This document shows, piece by piece, positions 36,921 to 46,925 of a DNA stretch of 64,000 nucleotides (its first letter is position 1; each line of letters opens with the position of its first letter). Where the stretch lies: the NCBI GenBank assembly GCA_965250195.1, contig OZ252295.1, positions 1,054,001-1,118,000 on the forward strand, given 5' to 3'. The notes beneath the pieces were generated by a model, which was given only the letters and a program-made list of their open reading frames with translations, was not told the origin of the DNA and ran no database searches. Origin of the DNA: CAUZIR01 sp965250195. Its GTDB lineage: Bacteria > Chloroflexota > Dehalococcoidia > Lucifugimonadales > UBA2962. The position numbers and the translations under genes were made by a program.

Positions 36921-39488
36921 TCAGGTGACAGTGAAGGTAGAACCCGCCCCGGTTTTCTCTACCTCAATGCGCACCGGGAACGAATCCTTCACGCTCTCGA
37001 TGTGGGTGATCACCAGTATTTTCTGGAAATCGTCCTCGATATGGTTGATCGCTTCACGCAGCCTGTCCTGCCCGGTCTCGTCCTGAGAGCCGAAGCCTTC
37101 GTCGATGAAGAGAATGGGCAACGGCGCCCCCGACCGGCTGGCGAGCAGCTTGGACAGCGCGATACGGAGGGCGAAGTTGATGCGGAAGGCCTCGCCGCCG
37201 CTGAACGTTTCGTAACTGCGTGTGCCCATCTCGTCGGCGACTCGAATGTCGAGCTGTTCTGCCGGTTGGCCCGTCCTGCGTTCCCTGCGACCGGCCGTCA
37301 GGTCCAGGCGTAGAGACATCCGGCCGTCCGAAAGATGGCCCAGCAGTGCGCTCGCCTCGGCCGAAATCTGCGGAATCGCTGTCTCGATCACCAGGGCCTG
37401 GATGCCGTTTTTCCCAAACGCCCTGACCAGGTCATCGTAAATCGACAGATCGCGGGCGTTCTCGCCCCGCCGCTTCGCGAGCTCGGCCACTTCCTTTTCC
37501 AGCCGGGCGCTGCGGGCAATGCGCTCGCGCAGGCCCCCGATAGTCTCGCCGAGCGCGGTTTTACGCGACTCCAGTTCGGCGGCGCGCTGCGATGCGACGG
37601 CCAGCTCCGCCTCCTGTGCCGGCAGACCCTTCAGTCCCGTGGCAAGTTCGGCCGCAGCCTTCTCGTCTCCAGCAATTTCTTGTCTGCGCCGGTCGGCCAT
37701 CGCATCCGACGATGCCAGCGCTTCCCGTGCGGCGGGCAGTACACCCACGGCGTCAGACAGGCGCAGGTGGAGGGCCGCGTACGGCTCAAGCTCCCCGGCC
37801 GTGTCCCTGGCGGCCCGATGGGCTTCAGGGACGTAGCCAAGTTCTCCCAGCCGGGCGTCCAGCTCGGCCATCTGCTTGGCCAGGTCGCCCGCGAAGTGCT
37901 CTGTCTTCAGAGAGGTCTCAATCTGAAGGACCAGCGTCCGGACCTCGTCGAGTTCGCCTATCGCCCGGTTTGTAGCTGAGAAATCCCGGTCCAGTTCGGC
38001 CGTGCGCCGTTCGACCTCTTGGCCCGCGCTCGTCGCATTAGCGGCCGCCGCCGTCAGCGCTGCCTCTGTGCCCGCCGTCTGTTCGGCAACGTCCTTTGCG
38101 CGGGCGCCATTCTTCCCGAACAGTTCTCTAGCCACAAGACCCTCACGTTCATACTCGGAGCGCAGGTGGTGGGCCCCCTCATCTCCGAGCGGCTGTTGGC
38201 ATACCGGACACAGCGCGTCACCGCCCTCCAGCAGGTCGAACCGTTTGCGAGTGTCTTCCATTTGGGAGCGCAAGTTCTCGGCCTCGGCCTCCAACACTTG
38301 CGTCTGGGCATTGAGGCTGGAGAGCTGGGCTCGTTGCTCCTGCGTCCGGCGTTCCAGCGCCGTCGCCCCCTCCCGGTCGTTGGCGAGCGCGGCGAGCGTC
38401 TTCTCCAGTTCCGGCAGCAGTTCCGCCGCCGCCTGCAATCCGGCCAGCCGGGTTTGAGCCTGACTCATTTCGGCAGAGACGCGTTCGCGTCGAACCGCCA
38501 GTTCCTTTTCCATCTCGCCGCGCTGGCGCTCCAGTTCGTTCAGCGACGCAAGGGCAGCGTCCATCCTGGCGATCGCTGCCTTGGCTCCTTGCAACTCGGC
38601 GAACCTGGCCTCGATCTCACCCGAGTTTGCCTCCAGCGCCTCCAGTTCCGCCAGGCTGGTGCGCTGGGATTCGGTGCGGGCTTGGAGGTCCGCCAGGTCG
38701 GTGCGCGCCGCCGTTAGACGCGACTCAATCGTGGCCAGGTCCGCCCGTCGCTCGCGCAGTCTGTCGACCCCGGAGAGGAGGACGACCAGGGCCTCGCGCG
38801 CGGGCCCGAGTTCGGCGTCCAGCGCCCGCATCTCTTCTTCGGCCCGTGACAGATCGGCCTCGTACTGCGGCGTGCTGTCGATCTCAGGCCCATGTGCGGC
38901 GACCGTCGCGTCGATATCGGCGATGCGGCGTTCCCGATCTCTGCTGCGTTCCCGTGCCCTGGTCGCCAGCGACTCGTAGTAGCCCAGGTCCAGGACTTCC
39001 GCCAGGACATCCTTTCGTTTCGCGGGAGTGGCCGCGGTGAACATGTCCGCCCGCCCTTGCAGCAAGAAAGCGGTGTTGACGAAAGTGTCATAGTCCATGT
39101 GCAGCAGTTCCCGAATCGCCGCCTCAGTCTCCCGCACGGTATTGCAGGTGATAGGAGTGAAGCTTCCGTTGGACCCGACCTGCAATTCGAGCATTGTCGC
39201 GCCATGCTTGCCCTTTTTTCGGGAGTGGCGACGGCTGACCCGATAGCGCCTGTCGCGAGCGGAAAAATCCAGTTCGACCGACATGTCGGTCTGGCCCTGG
39301 TGTATCAGTTCGTCTTGCGCGTGCGCTCGCGCCTTGCCCCAGAGCGCCCACGTAATGGCGTCGAGCAGGGCCGACTTGCCGTGTCCATTCGGTCCGCACA
39401 GGCATGCCACCCGTATGGGTTCGAGGTCCAATTCCGGGGGCTCCCGGTAGCACATGAAGTTCCTGACCGAGAGCCGAAGGGGGATCAT
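36921..39488 (-). CDS. sbcC: SbcC/Rad50-type ATPase
   Basis: 855-aa SMC-like protein for DNA end processing. Walker A GPNGHGKSA at 32-40, long coiled coils on either side of the zinc-hook CPVC near 430, signature ETFSGGEAF, and Walker B LFIDEGFGSQD near 800. Family size is usually 800-1050 aa. Its partner nuclease SbcD (Mre11) is not adjacent: the gene downstream is the CYTH gene and the upstream one is a divergent peptidase. Confidence 0.9.
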   Translation of the reverse strand: MIPLRLSVRNFMCYREPPELDLEPIRVACLCGPNGHGKSALLDAITWALWGKARAHAQDELIHQGQTDMSVELDFSARDRRYRVSRRHSRKKGKHGATMLELQVGSNGSFTPITCNTVRETEAAIRELLHMDYDTFVNTAFLLQGRADMFTAATPAKRKDVLAEVLDLGYYESLATRARERSRDRERRIADIDATVAAHGPEIDSTPQYEADLSRAEEEMRALDAELGPAREALVVLLSGVDRLRERRADLATIESRLTAARTDLADLQARTESQRTSLAELEALEANSGEIEARFAELQGAKAAIARMDAALASLNELERQRGEMEKELAVRRERVSAEMSQAQTRLAGLQAAAELLPELEKTLAALANDREGATALERRTQEQRAQLSSLNAQTQVLEAEAENLRSQMEDTRKRFDLLEGGDALCPVCQQPLGDEGAHHLRSEYEREGLVARELFGKNGARAKDVAEQTAGTEAALTAAAANATSAGQEVERRTAELDRDFSATNRAIGELDEVRTLVLQIETSLKTEHFAGDLAKQMAELDARLGELGYVPEAHRAARDTAGELEPYAALHLRLSDAVGVLPAAREALASSDAMADRRRQEIAGDEKAAAELATGLKGLPAQEAELAVASQRAAELESRKTALGETIGGLRERIARSARLEKEVAELAKRRGENARDLSIYDDLVRAFGKNGIQALVIETAIPQISAEASALLGHLSDGRMSLRLDLTAGRRERRTGQPAEQLDIRVADEMGTRSYETFSGGEAFRINFALRIALSKLLASRSGAPLPILFIDEGFGSQDETGQDRLREAINHIEDDFQKILVITHIESVKDSFPVRIEVEKTGAGSTFTVT

Positions 39489-39550
39489 TCGCAGAGTTTA
39501 TAATGCGGCGAATTTTCCGCCCGGCCACGCGGCCACAGAAAGCGAAAGCA

Positions 39551-41515
39551 ATGACAAAAAAAACAGCCCCCTACGGTAGCTGGCGCTCACCCATTACGGC
39601 CGACCTGATCGTCGCCGGCACCGTCGGTGTCAGCCAGGTCGCGCTGGACGGCGACCACGTCTACTGGGTCGAGGGCAGGCCCGCCGAAAAAGGCCGCAAC
39701 GTCATCGTGCGGCGAACGTCGGAGGGCGAGGTTGAGGACGTCACGCCCACGGGCCACAACGCCCGCACCCGGGTGCACGAGTACGGCGGCGCCTCTTACG
39801 TCGTCGCCGACGGCACCGTCTTTTACTCCAACTTCGGCGATCAGCGCCTCTACAGCCAGCGTGCCGGCGAAGAGCCGAAGCCATTGACCCCAGACGGCAT
39901 AGACCTGCGCTACGCTGACGCCGTCGTGGACGGGCCCGGCCGCCGCCTCATCACCGTGCGGGAAGACCACTCCGATCTCGGCCGCACCGGTGAGGCGGTT
40001 AACGAGATCGTCTGCGTCTCCATCGACCCGGAGTTGGGCGCGCCGGAAGAGGTGCTGGTGACGGGCTCCGATTTTTATTCCAACCCGCGCCTCAGCCCCG
40101 ACGGCAAGCGAATGTGCTGGCTGCAGTGGAACCATCCAAACATGCCCTGGGACGGCTGCGAGCTGTGGGTCGCGCAGGTCTCCGACGCGGGCCTGACCCA
40201 TGCAAAAAGAGTGGCGGGCGGCATCGAAGAATCCATCTTCCAGCCCGAATTCTCTCCCGACGGCGAGGTCCACTACGTCTCCGATGCGTCGGGCTGGTGG
40301 AACATCTATCGCCTGCCCGGGTCCGGGGATAGGGATGGCGAAGAAGGCGCCGCCGAGCCCCTGTGCCCGATGGAAGCGGAGTTAGCCACCCCGGCCTGGG
40401 TGTTCGGCATGCGCACCTACGGCTTTTCGTCGGCCGAGACCATCGTTTGCGCCTACGCCGAGCGCGGGTCGTGGACCCTTGCCAGCCTGGATACCAGATC
40501 AGGGGCACTAACCCCCTTCGACCTGCCCTACACAGACTTCTCGTCCGTCCGGGTCGGCGACGGCCAGGCCGTCTTCAGGGCCGGGTCGCCCACGAAAGGC
40601 GCCGAGATCGTGCGGCTGGACCTGGCCAGCGGCGAGACCCGCGTCGTGAGCAGGCCATCGCCCATCGACATAGATGAGGCGAACCTGAGCGTGCCAGAGG
40701 CCGTGGAATTCCCCACTGAGGACAGCCACACGGCTCACGCCTTTTTCTATGCGCCAAAAAACAGCGCATTCTCCGGCTCTCCAGATGAAAAGCCGCCCCT
40801 GCTCGTGAAAATCCACGGCGGCCCCACCGGCGCGACCAACTCCACGTTGAGCCTGGGCATCCAGTACTGGACCAGCCGGGGGTTCGCGGTGGCCGACGTC
40901 AACTACGGTGGCTCCACCGGCTACGGTACTGAATATCGACGAAGGCTAAACGACAAGTGGGGCATCGTCGACGTCGACGACTGCGTCAACGTCGCCCGCT
41001 ATCTCGCCGACCGGGGCGACATCGACGGCGACCGCCTCGCCATCGACGGGGGTAGCTCCGGCGGCTTTACCACGCTCGCGGTGCTGGCCTTCAGAGACAC
41101 TTTCCACGTCGGCGCCAGCTACTACGGAGTGACCGACCTCGAAGCGCTGGCCCGGGACACCCACAAGTTCGAGTCCCGATATCTCGACGGCCTCATAGCC
41201 CCCTATCCAGAGCAGGCGGAGGTATGGCGGGAGCGTTCGCCCATCCACAATGTGGACAAACTCGACAGGCCCGTAATCCTGTTTCAGGGGATGGAAGACA
41301 AGATCGTCCCGCCCAGCCAGGCCGAGACCATGGTGGCGGCCGTGCGGGAAAAAGGACTACCGGTCGCCTACATCACCTACGAGGGCGAGCAGCACGGCTT
41401 CCGTCAGGCCGCCAACATCAAACGCACGCTGGAGGGGGAGCTGTACTTCTACTCCCGCATCCTCGGCTTCGACCTCGCCGAGCAAATCGAACCTGTGCAG
41501 ATAGACAACCTGTAG
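39551..41515 (+). CDS. S9-family prolyl oligopeptidase/acylaminoacyl peptidase
   Basis: 654-aa serine peptidase. An N-terminal beta-propeller with WD40-like repeats spans about residues 20-400, then an alpha/beta-hydrolase domain: GGSSGGFTT (nucleophile), GMEDKIVP (Asp) and EQHGF (His). The ATG at 39551 fits the family start TAPYGSWRSPIT; no signal peptide is seen, so it is cytoplasmic. It probably degrades short peptides. Confidence 0.9.
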   Translation: MTKKTAPYGSWRSPITADLIVAGTVGVSQVALDGDHVYWVEGRPAEKGRNVIVRRTSEGEVEDVTPTGHNARTRVHEYGGASYVVADGTVFYSNFGDQRLYSQRAGEEPKPLTPDGIDLRYADAVVDGPGRRLITVREDHSDLGRTGEAVNEIVCVSIDPELGAPEEVLVTGSDFYSNPRLSPDGKRMCWLQWNHPNMPWDGCELWVAQVSDAGLTHAKRVAGGIEESIFQPEFSPDGEVHYVSDASGWWNIYRLPGSGDRDGEEGAAEPLCPMEAELATPAWVFGMRTYGFSSAETIVCAYAERGSWTLASLDTRSGALTPFDLPYTDFSSVRVGDGQAVFRAGSPTKGAEIVRLDLASGETRVVSRPSPIDIDEANLSVPEAVEFPTEDSHTAHAFFYAPKNSAFSGSPDEKPPLLVKIHGGPTGATNSTLSLGIQYWTSRGFAVADVNYGGSTGYGTEYRRRLNDKWGIVDVDDCVNVARYLADRGDIDGDRLAIDGGSSGGFTTLAVLAFRDTFHVGASYYGVTDLEALARDTHKFESRYLDGLIAPYPEQAEVWRERSPIHNVDKLDRPVILFQGMEDKIVPPSQAETMVAAVREKGLPVAYITYEGEQHGFRQAANIKRTLEGELYFYSRILGFDLAEQIEPVQIDNL

Positions 41516-41522
41516 CCGCCCC

Positions 41523-42470
41523 CTACATCTGGCCTTCCCAGCCGTCGTCCAGGCGGTCCCAGCGCCCGTAGAGGTCCTGCACCGTGGCGTCCGAGATGGT
41601 CGCACCCGCCTCGACCATGGCGATGTTGGCCCTCATGTGTTCGGGGCTTCGTGTGCCGATAATCGCCACGTCCACGTCGTCGTGGGCGTAGGCGAAGCCG
41701 AGTGACAGCAAGATCGGGTCTTTCGGGTCGCCTTCTAGAGGGCCGAGGGCCATCATCTCCTGCGTGCGTCGCCAGTACTCGTCGGCGTAGTTGGGGTCGA
41801 ACTTGAACCCGGTCGTGGGGCTCTGGGGCGCTCCCCAGGCCCGGTTGGCGATGGGCCGTTTTGCGATAGTCCCCATGCCTTTCGCTTTGGCGTTGGCTAA
41901 CAGGCCGAGTCGGGGCCGCTGGTCGGCCAGGTTGAACGATGTTTGCAGGGTATCGAACTGATCGGTGTCCACTGCCCAGAGCGCCGCCTCGTTGTCGCCC
42001 GAGTAGCCGATGAAGCGCGTCTTGCCCGCGTCCCTGGCTCGTTGCAGCGCCTCGATCACATCGCCTTTTTGAAGTTCTTCGACGCTACATGAATGTAGCT
42101 GGAGCAAATCCACATAGTCGGTGCGCAGGCGCTTCAGGCTCCGGTCTATCGACGCCGTTATGCCCTCAATCGACCAGTCATCGACCTCCTGGCCCACCGG
42201 TGTAACCCCCGGCTTCGCATGGCCACATTTCGTAGCGAGAGTAAACTCGCTGCGTCTGCCCGAGATCGTGCGGCCGACCATCTCCTCGCTGTCGAAGTAG
42301 CATTCGGCGGTATCGAAAAAGGTAATGCCCGAGTCGAGAGCCGTCGCCAGCACCCGCTCGACCTTGTCGATGGTGTCCAGCGACTCCTCCTCGCCGATGG
42401 CCGCCAGTCCCACGCCCAGCCGAGTGACCTCTAATTTCGTATTGCCAAGAGTCCGCGTCTCCATACTCAT
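41523..42470 (-). CDS. Aldo/keto reductase
   Basis: 315-aa AKR. The catalytic tetrad is visible: Asp/Tyr in FFDTAECYFD, Lys in LATKCGH and His in LQLHS. C-terminal NADPH-binding IIGTRSPEHMRAN. Similar to the general aryl-alcohol/oxidoreductase subgroup. It ends 8 bases from the convergent S9 peptidase gene. The substrate is unknown. Confidence 0.86.
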   Translation of the reverse strand: MSMETRTLGNTKLEVTRLGVGLAAIGEEESLDTIDKVERVLATALDSGITFFDTAECYFDSEEMVGRTISGRRSEFTLATKCGHAKPGVTPVGQEVDDWSIEGITASIDRSLKRLRTDYVDLLQLHSCSVEELQKGDVIEALQRARDAGKTRFIGYSGDNEAALWAVDTDQFDTLQTSFNLADQRPRLGLLANAKAKGMGTIAKRPIANRAWGAPQSPTTGFKFDPNYADEYWRRTQEMMALGPLEGDPKDPILLSLGFAYAHDDVDVAIIGTRSPEHMRANIAMVEAGATISDATVQDLYGRWDRLDDGWEGQM

Positions 42471-42501
42471 GCTCCCTAGTTACGCCCTGGCGTTTCGCTT
42501 A

Positions 42502-45500
42502 TTACGAACCGTTGAGATAGTCTTGAAGCGGCTTGACGGAGTAATCCTCGCTTCGGCGATTCAGAGACTCCGCCGCCGCCCTGGCGGTATCGATAGATGT
42601 GAAACAGGGGATGCGTTTTTCAGTCGCGACCCTGCGGATGTTGAAGCCGTCTTGTAGCGCAGTGCGGTCGCCTGTGACCGTGTTCACCACCGCGTCCACC
42701 GTGCCGTCATTGATGACGTCCACCACGTTGGGGTGGCCTTCACTCAGGCGTTTGGTAATCGTGGTTACGGACAGCCCCAGGGCCGAGATCATCTCCGCCG
42801 TGCCCTCGGTCGCGTACAGCCTGTAGCCTGCTTTGTGCAGCTCCTGCACCAGCGCGACAGCGTCGGACTTAGTCCGGTCGGCCATCGACAGTAGTATCGA
42901 GCCTTTCGCAGGCAGCATCAGGCCGGCTGCCGTCAGGGCCTTGGCTAGCGCGGGCCGGAACTCGAGATCGATGCCCATCACCTCGCCGGTCGACTTCATC
43001 TCCGGCCCCAAATACGTGTCCACGCCCGTCAGCTTGGACATTGAGAACACCGGCGCCTTCACGGCGACAAATTTTTGTTTCTTCCACAGGCCGCCGGAAT
43101 ACCCCTGGTCGGCCAGGGACTGGCCCATCATCGTGTTGACTGCGAGCCGCACCATGGGCACACCCGTGACTTTCGAAATAAACGGAATGGTCCGCGACGA
43201 ACGTGGGTTCACCTCGATGACAAAAACTTCAGCGCCGTCCGGCTCGCCCGGTTCGGCACCGTCTACAGGAGACCGATATGTGCTCCCACTGGTGAGAACA
43301 TACTGGATGTTCATCAGGCCGCGCACGTTCAGGCCCAGGCCGATGCGCGTGGTGTAGTCCACGATGGCATCGACCTCTTGCTCGGTCAGGTTAAGCCCCG
43401 GATACACCGCCATCGAGTCCCCGGAGTGGACGCCCGCCCGCTCCACATGCTCCATGATGCCGGGAATCAGCACCTGCTCGCCGTCGCAGACCGCGTCCAC
43501 CTCCACCTCGCGCCCCTCGAAATATTTATCGATCAGGACCCGTCTGCCCGAAGCCGCGGCAAACGCGCTGGACATATAGCGCACCAGCTCGGTGGCGTTC
43601 TGAACAATCTCCATCGCCCGTCCGCCCAGCACGTAGCTCGGCCGCACCAGCACCGGGTAGCCGATTTCCCGAGCCACCTTTAGCGCTCGCTCCACGTTTG
43701 CGACCGCAGCCCCTGGGGGATTGGGGATGCCCAGGCGGGCGAGGAACTCCTCGAACAGGTGGCGGTCCGAGGCGATGTCGATTGACTGCGCCGTCGAGCC
43801 CAGAATGGGCAGCCCGGCTGCGTCCAGCGACTGGGACAGGTTGATCGCCGTCTGGCCACCGAACTGGACGATCGAAGCAGGTACGGACCCGTTGCCAGCC
43901 CCGTCCCCTGCTGGCGCTGGTCCCGCTTCGTTGTAGATCACGCTCATCACGCTCTCGGCGTCCAGCGGCTCGAAGTAGAGCCGGTCCGAGGTGTCGAAGT
44001 CCGTCGAGACCGTCTCCGGGTTGGAATTAATCATCACGGACTTCACCCCGGCGTCCGACAGTGCCCAGGCCGCGTGCACCGAGCAGTAATCGAACTCGAT
44101 GCCCTGTCCTATGCGAATGGGTCCCGACCCGATCACCACCGCCGTCGCGTCTCCCGTTGGGAGAGCCTCGTTCTCCTGCTCGTAGGTCGAGTAGAAAAAC
44201 GGCGTCTCCGCCTCGAACTCGCCCGCGCAGGTGTCCACCATCTTGTAGGTCGGCCGGAGCCCGTGTTCGGCCCGCAGCCGGGCGACCTGCTCTTCGGAGC
44301 GGTCGGTGAGCACGCCGATCTGGGCGTCTGCGAAGCCCATGCGCTTGGCCTCCCACAGCAGGTCCCGGCCCAGCGTCTCTCCCAGCAGCCGCGCCTCCAT
44401 TTTTACGATCCTTTCCAGCGCCCTTGTGAACCATGGGTCCACGCCGGTGATGCGGGAAAGTTCTTCTGGCGCGGTTCCCCGCCGTACGGCGGCGAGCAGC
44501 GTCCACAGCCGTTCATCGTGCGCTTCCATGTGTTCGTCGTCGGATTTCGGCTCCCACAGGGCGTCCCGGTCGGTTATCTCCAGCGACCGAACGGCCTTGA
44601 GTAGCGCCGCCTCGAAAGTGCGGTCTATGGCCATCACCTCGCCGGTCGCCTTCATCTGCGTGCCCAGTGACCTGTCGCCGCCTGCGAACTTATCGAACGG
44701 CCAGCGAGGAATTTTCACCACGCAGTAATCGAGAGCCGGCTCGAAGGCCGCCACCGTCTTGCCCGTGACCGCGTTCGGTATCTCGTCGAGTCGCTTGCCC
44801 ACCGCGATCTTCGCTGCCACCCGCGCAATCGGGTAGCCGGTCGCCTTGCTTGCCAGCGCCGAGCTTCGGCTGACGCGGGGGTTGACCTCGATGACGTAGT
44901 AGTCGGGTCCCGGTTCTTGATCGGGTAGTGTCTCTTCGACCACGTTCCCAGGCCGGAGCGCGAGCTGCACGTTACAGCCGCCTTCTACGCCCAGGGCTCG
45001 GATAATATTCAGGCTCGCCGTGCGCAGGAGTTGGTACTCCTTGTCGGACAGCGTCTGGCTGGGCGCGACAACAATCGAATCCCCGGTGTGCACACCCATC
45101 GGGTCGAAATTCTCCATGTTGCACACGGTAATGCAGTTGTCGGCCCCGTCCCGCATCACCTCGTACTCGACCTCTTTCCAGCCCACCAGCGACTTCTCTA
45201 CGAGTACCTGGTTAATCGGGCTTGCGGCCATACCGGTGCCGACAATTCGCCAGTATTCTTCGATAGTCTCGGCGATGCCCCCGCCGGTGCCGCCGAGTGT
45301 GTAGGCGGGCCGGATCACCGCGGGCAGCCCGATGATCTTCAGCGCCGCCTCCGCCTCCTCGGCCGCCTCCACGATCTCGCTGGGCGGCGTGGGCTCGCCG
45401 ATGCGGTCGAGCAGGTCCCTGAACTCTTCCCTGTCCTCAGCGGCTCTGATCGTCTTGAGGGGAGTGCCAAGCAGGCGCACGTTGTGCCTGTCCAAAACAC

Positions 45501-45819
45501 CGGCGTCGGCCAGCTCGACGGCCAGGTTGAGACCGGTCTGGCCCCCCAGCGTGGGCAGGATGCCATCGGGCTTCTCCCTGGCGATGATGCGCTCGATCAC
45601 CTCCACCGTCAGCGGCTCGATATAAACCACGTCTGCCACGCCCTCGTCCGTCATGATCGTCGCCGGGTTGGAGTTAACGAGAACGGTCGTCACGCCCTCT
45701 TCACGCAGTGCCTTGCACGCCTGCGTACCGGCGTAATCGAACTCCGCCGCCTGCCCGATGACAATCGGCCCCGACCCGACCACGAGGACCTTTTTCGGCT
45801 TCAGTTGGGGCTTATTCAC
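42502..45819 (-). CDS. carB: Carbamoyl-phosphate synthase large subunit
   Basis: 1105-aa ATP-grasp enzyme that makes carbamoyl phosphate from ammonia (delivered by CarA), bicarbonate and 2 ATP. Two homologous halves, each starting with a synthetase motif (VVGSGPIVIGQAAEFDYAG; VIGSGPIRIGQGIEFDYC), then the C-terminal MGS-like allosteric domain (SDAVALVQELHKAGYRLYATEGTAE). Its ATG overlaps the carA stop by 4 bases. It is the last gene of the pyr operon. Confidence 0.97.
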   Translation of the reverse strand: MNKPQLKPKKVLVVGSGPIVIGQAAEFDYAGTQACKALREEGVTTVLVNSNPATIMTDEGVADVVYIEPLTVEVIERIIAREKPDGILPTLGGQTGLNLAVELADAGVLDRHNVRLLGTPLKTIRAAEDREEFRDLLDRIGEPTPPSEIVEAAEEAEAALKIIGLPAVIRPAYTLGGTGGGIAETIEEYWRIVGTGMAASPINQVLVEKSLVGWKEVEYEVMRDGADNCITVCNMENFDPMGVHTGDSIVVAPSQTLSDKEYQLLRTASLNIIRALGVEGGCNVQLALRPGNVVEETLPDQEPGPDYYVIEVNPRVSRSSALASKATGYPIARVAAKIAVGKRLDEIPNAVTGKTVAAFEPALDYCVVKIPRWPFDKFAGGDRSLGTQMKATGEVMAIDRTFEAALLKAVRSLEITDRDALWEPKSDDEHMEAHDERLWTLLAAVRRGTAPEELSRITGVDPWFTRALERIVKMEARLLGETLGRDLLWEAKRMGFADAQIGVLTDRSEEQVARLRAEHGLRPTYKMVDTCAGEFEAETPFFYSTYEQENEALPTGDATAVVIGSGPIRIGQGIEFDYCSVHAAWALSDAGVKSVMINSNPETVSTDFDTSDRLYFEPLDAESVMSVIYNEAGPAPAGDGAGNGSVPASIVQFGGQTAINLSQSLDAAGLPILGSTAQSIDIASDRHLFEEFLARLGIPNPPGAAVANVERALKVAREIGYPVLVRPSYVLGGRAMEIVQNATELVRYMSSAFAAASGRRVLIDKYFEGREVEVDAVCDGEQVLIPGIMEHVERAGVHSGDSMAVYPGLNLTEQEVDAIVDYTTRIGLGLNVRGLMNIQYVLTSGSTYRSPVDGAEPGEPDGAEVFVIEVNPRSSRTIPFISKVTGVPMVRLAVNTMMGQSLADQGYSGGLWKKQKFVAVKAPVFSMSKLTGVDTYLGPEMKSTGEVMGIDLEFRPALAKALTAAGLMLPAKGSILLSMADRTKSDAVALVQELHKAGYRLYATEGTAEMISALGLSVTTITKRLSEGHPNVVDVINDGTVDAVVNTVTGDRTALQDGFNIRRVATEKRIPCFTSIDTARAAAESLNRRSEDYSVKPLQDYLNGS

Positions 45820-46925
45820 TTCGGGCTCGCCCCATTCATCCCCTGGTCCATGAGGGCCACGAACTCATCGAAAATATATTCACTGTCCCTGGGTCCGGGG
45901 GATGCCTCCGAGTGGTACTGGATCGACATCACCGGCATTCCCCTGTGGCGCATACCCTCAACCGTGCCGTCGTTGAGCGAGACGTGGCTCACGTCTACGT
46001 CCGACGGCAGTGAGTCGGCGTCCACCGCATAGCCGTGGTTCTGGGCGGTGATGTAGGCCCGGCCTGTGCGTAGATCCTTCACCGGGTGGTTCGCACCCCG
46101 GTGTCCGAACTTCAGCTTGTAGGTGCTGCCGCCGAACGCTCTGGCGAGCACCTGGTTCCCCAGGCAGATGCCGAAAACCGGCACCTTCCCAACGATGCCC
46201 TTCGCCGTCGCCACCGCGTAGTCGAGCAGTTCTGGGTCGCCCGGCCCCGGCGACAGAAGGATGCCGTCCGGCGACTGCGCCAGCAACTCCTCGGCCGACG
46301 CCGTTGCCGGGAAAGTGAGAACCTCGCAGCCCCGGCTCTGGAGCAGCCGCATGATGTTGTACTTGACCCCATAGTCCGACACCAAGACCCGGTGTCGTTG
46401 CCCACCATTCGGTTCGTTCCAGTGGTACGAGTGGTCCGTTGAAACGGCCTTTACGAGGTCCGTTTCGCCATAAGAGACGGCGGCCTTGAGTTGCTCCGTG
46501 GCGTCCTCGGCAGTCGCATCCAGCGCCCCCATCATCACGCCCCTGGTCCGCAGCCGTCTGGTCAGCGCGCGGGTGTCGATGCCCCACAGGCCGGGTATGT
46601 CCTGCGAGCTCAGATACTCATCAACCGTAGATTCCGACTCGGCGTGGCTGGGCCGGTCGCAGTGCTCGCGAACCACGAACCCTGCGACCTGTATTCGGGC
46701 CGATTCAGCGTCGCGCCCGTTAATGCCGTAGTTGCCGATCATCGGGTAGGTCGGCACCACGATCTGCCCGGCGAACGACGGGTCCGTCAGCATCTCTTGG
46801 TACCCGGTCATCGACGTCGAAAAGACAACCTCTCCGGCCGCTCGCGCCGGGGCTCCGAACGACCAGCCCTCGAACACCGACCCGTCTTCCAGGACGAGGA
46901 ACTTCTTCACTCTCGGGTCCGTCAC
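45816..46925 (-). CDS. carA: Carbamoyl-phosphate synthase small subunit
   Basis: 369-aa glutaminase subunit. The N-terminal CPSase_sm domain (LEDGSVFEGWSFGA) and class I amidotransferase domain with Cys in GICLGNQVLA (GNQ replacing the commoner GHQ) and His/Glu in QYHSEASPGP. The GTG at 46925 is chosen because it overlaps the pyrC TGA by three bases (GTGA), like every other junction in this operon; the frame continues upstream without family similarity. Confidence 0.93.
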   Translation of the reverse strand: MTDPRVKKFLVLEDGSVFEGWSFGAPARAAGEVVFSTSMTGYQEMLTDPSFAGQIVVPTYPMIGNYGINGRDAESARIQVAGFVVREHCDRPSHAESESTVDEYLSSQDIPGLWGIDTRALTRRLRTRGVMMGALDATAEDATEQLKAAVSYGETDLVKAVSTDHSYHWNEPNGGQRHRVLVSDYGVKYNIMRLLQSRGCEVLTFPATASAEELLAQSPDGILLSPGPGDPELLDYAVATAKGIVGKVPVFGICLGNQVLARAFGGSTYKLKFGHRGANHPVKDLRTGRAYITAQNHGYAVDADSLPSDVDVSHVSLNDGTVEGMRHRGMPVMSIQYHSEASPGPRDSEYIFDEFVALMDQGMNGASPK

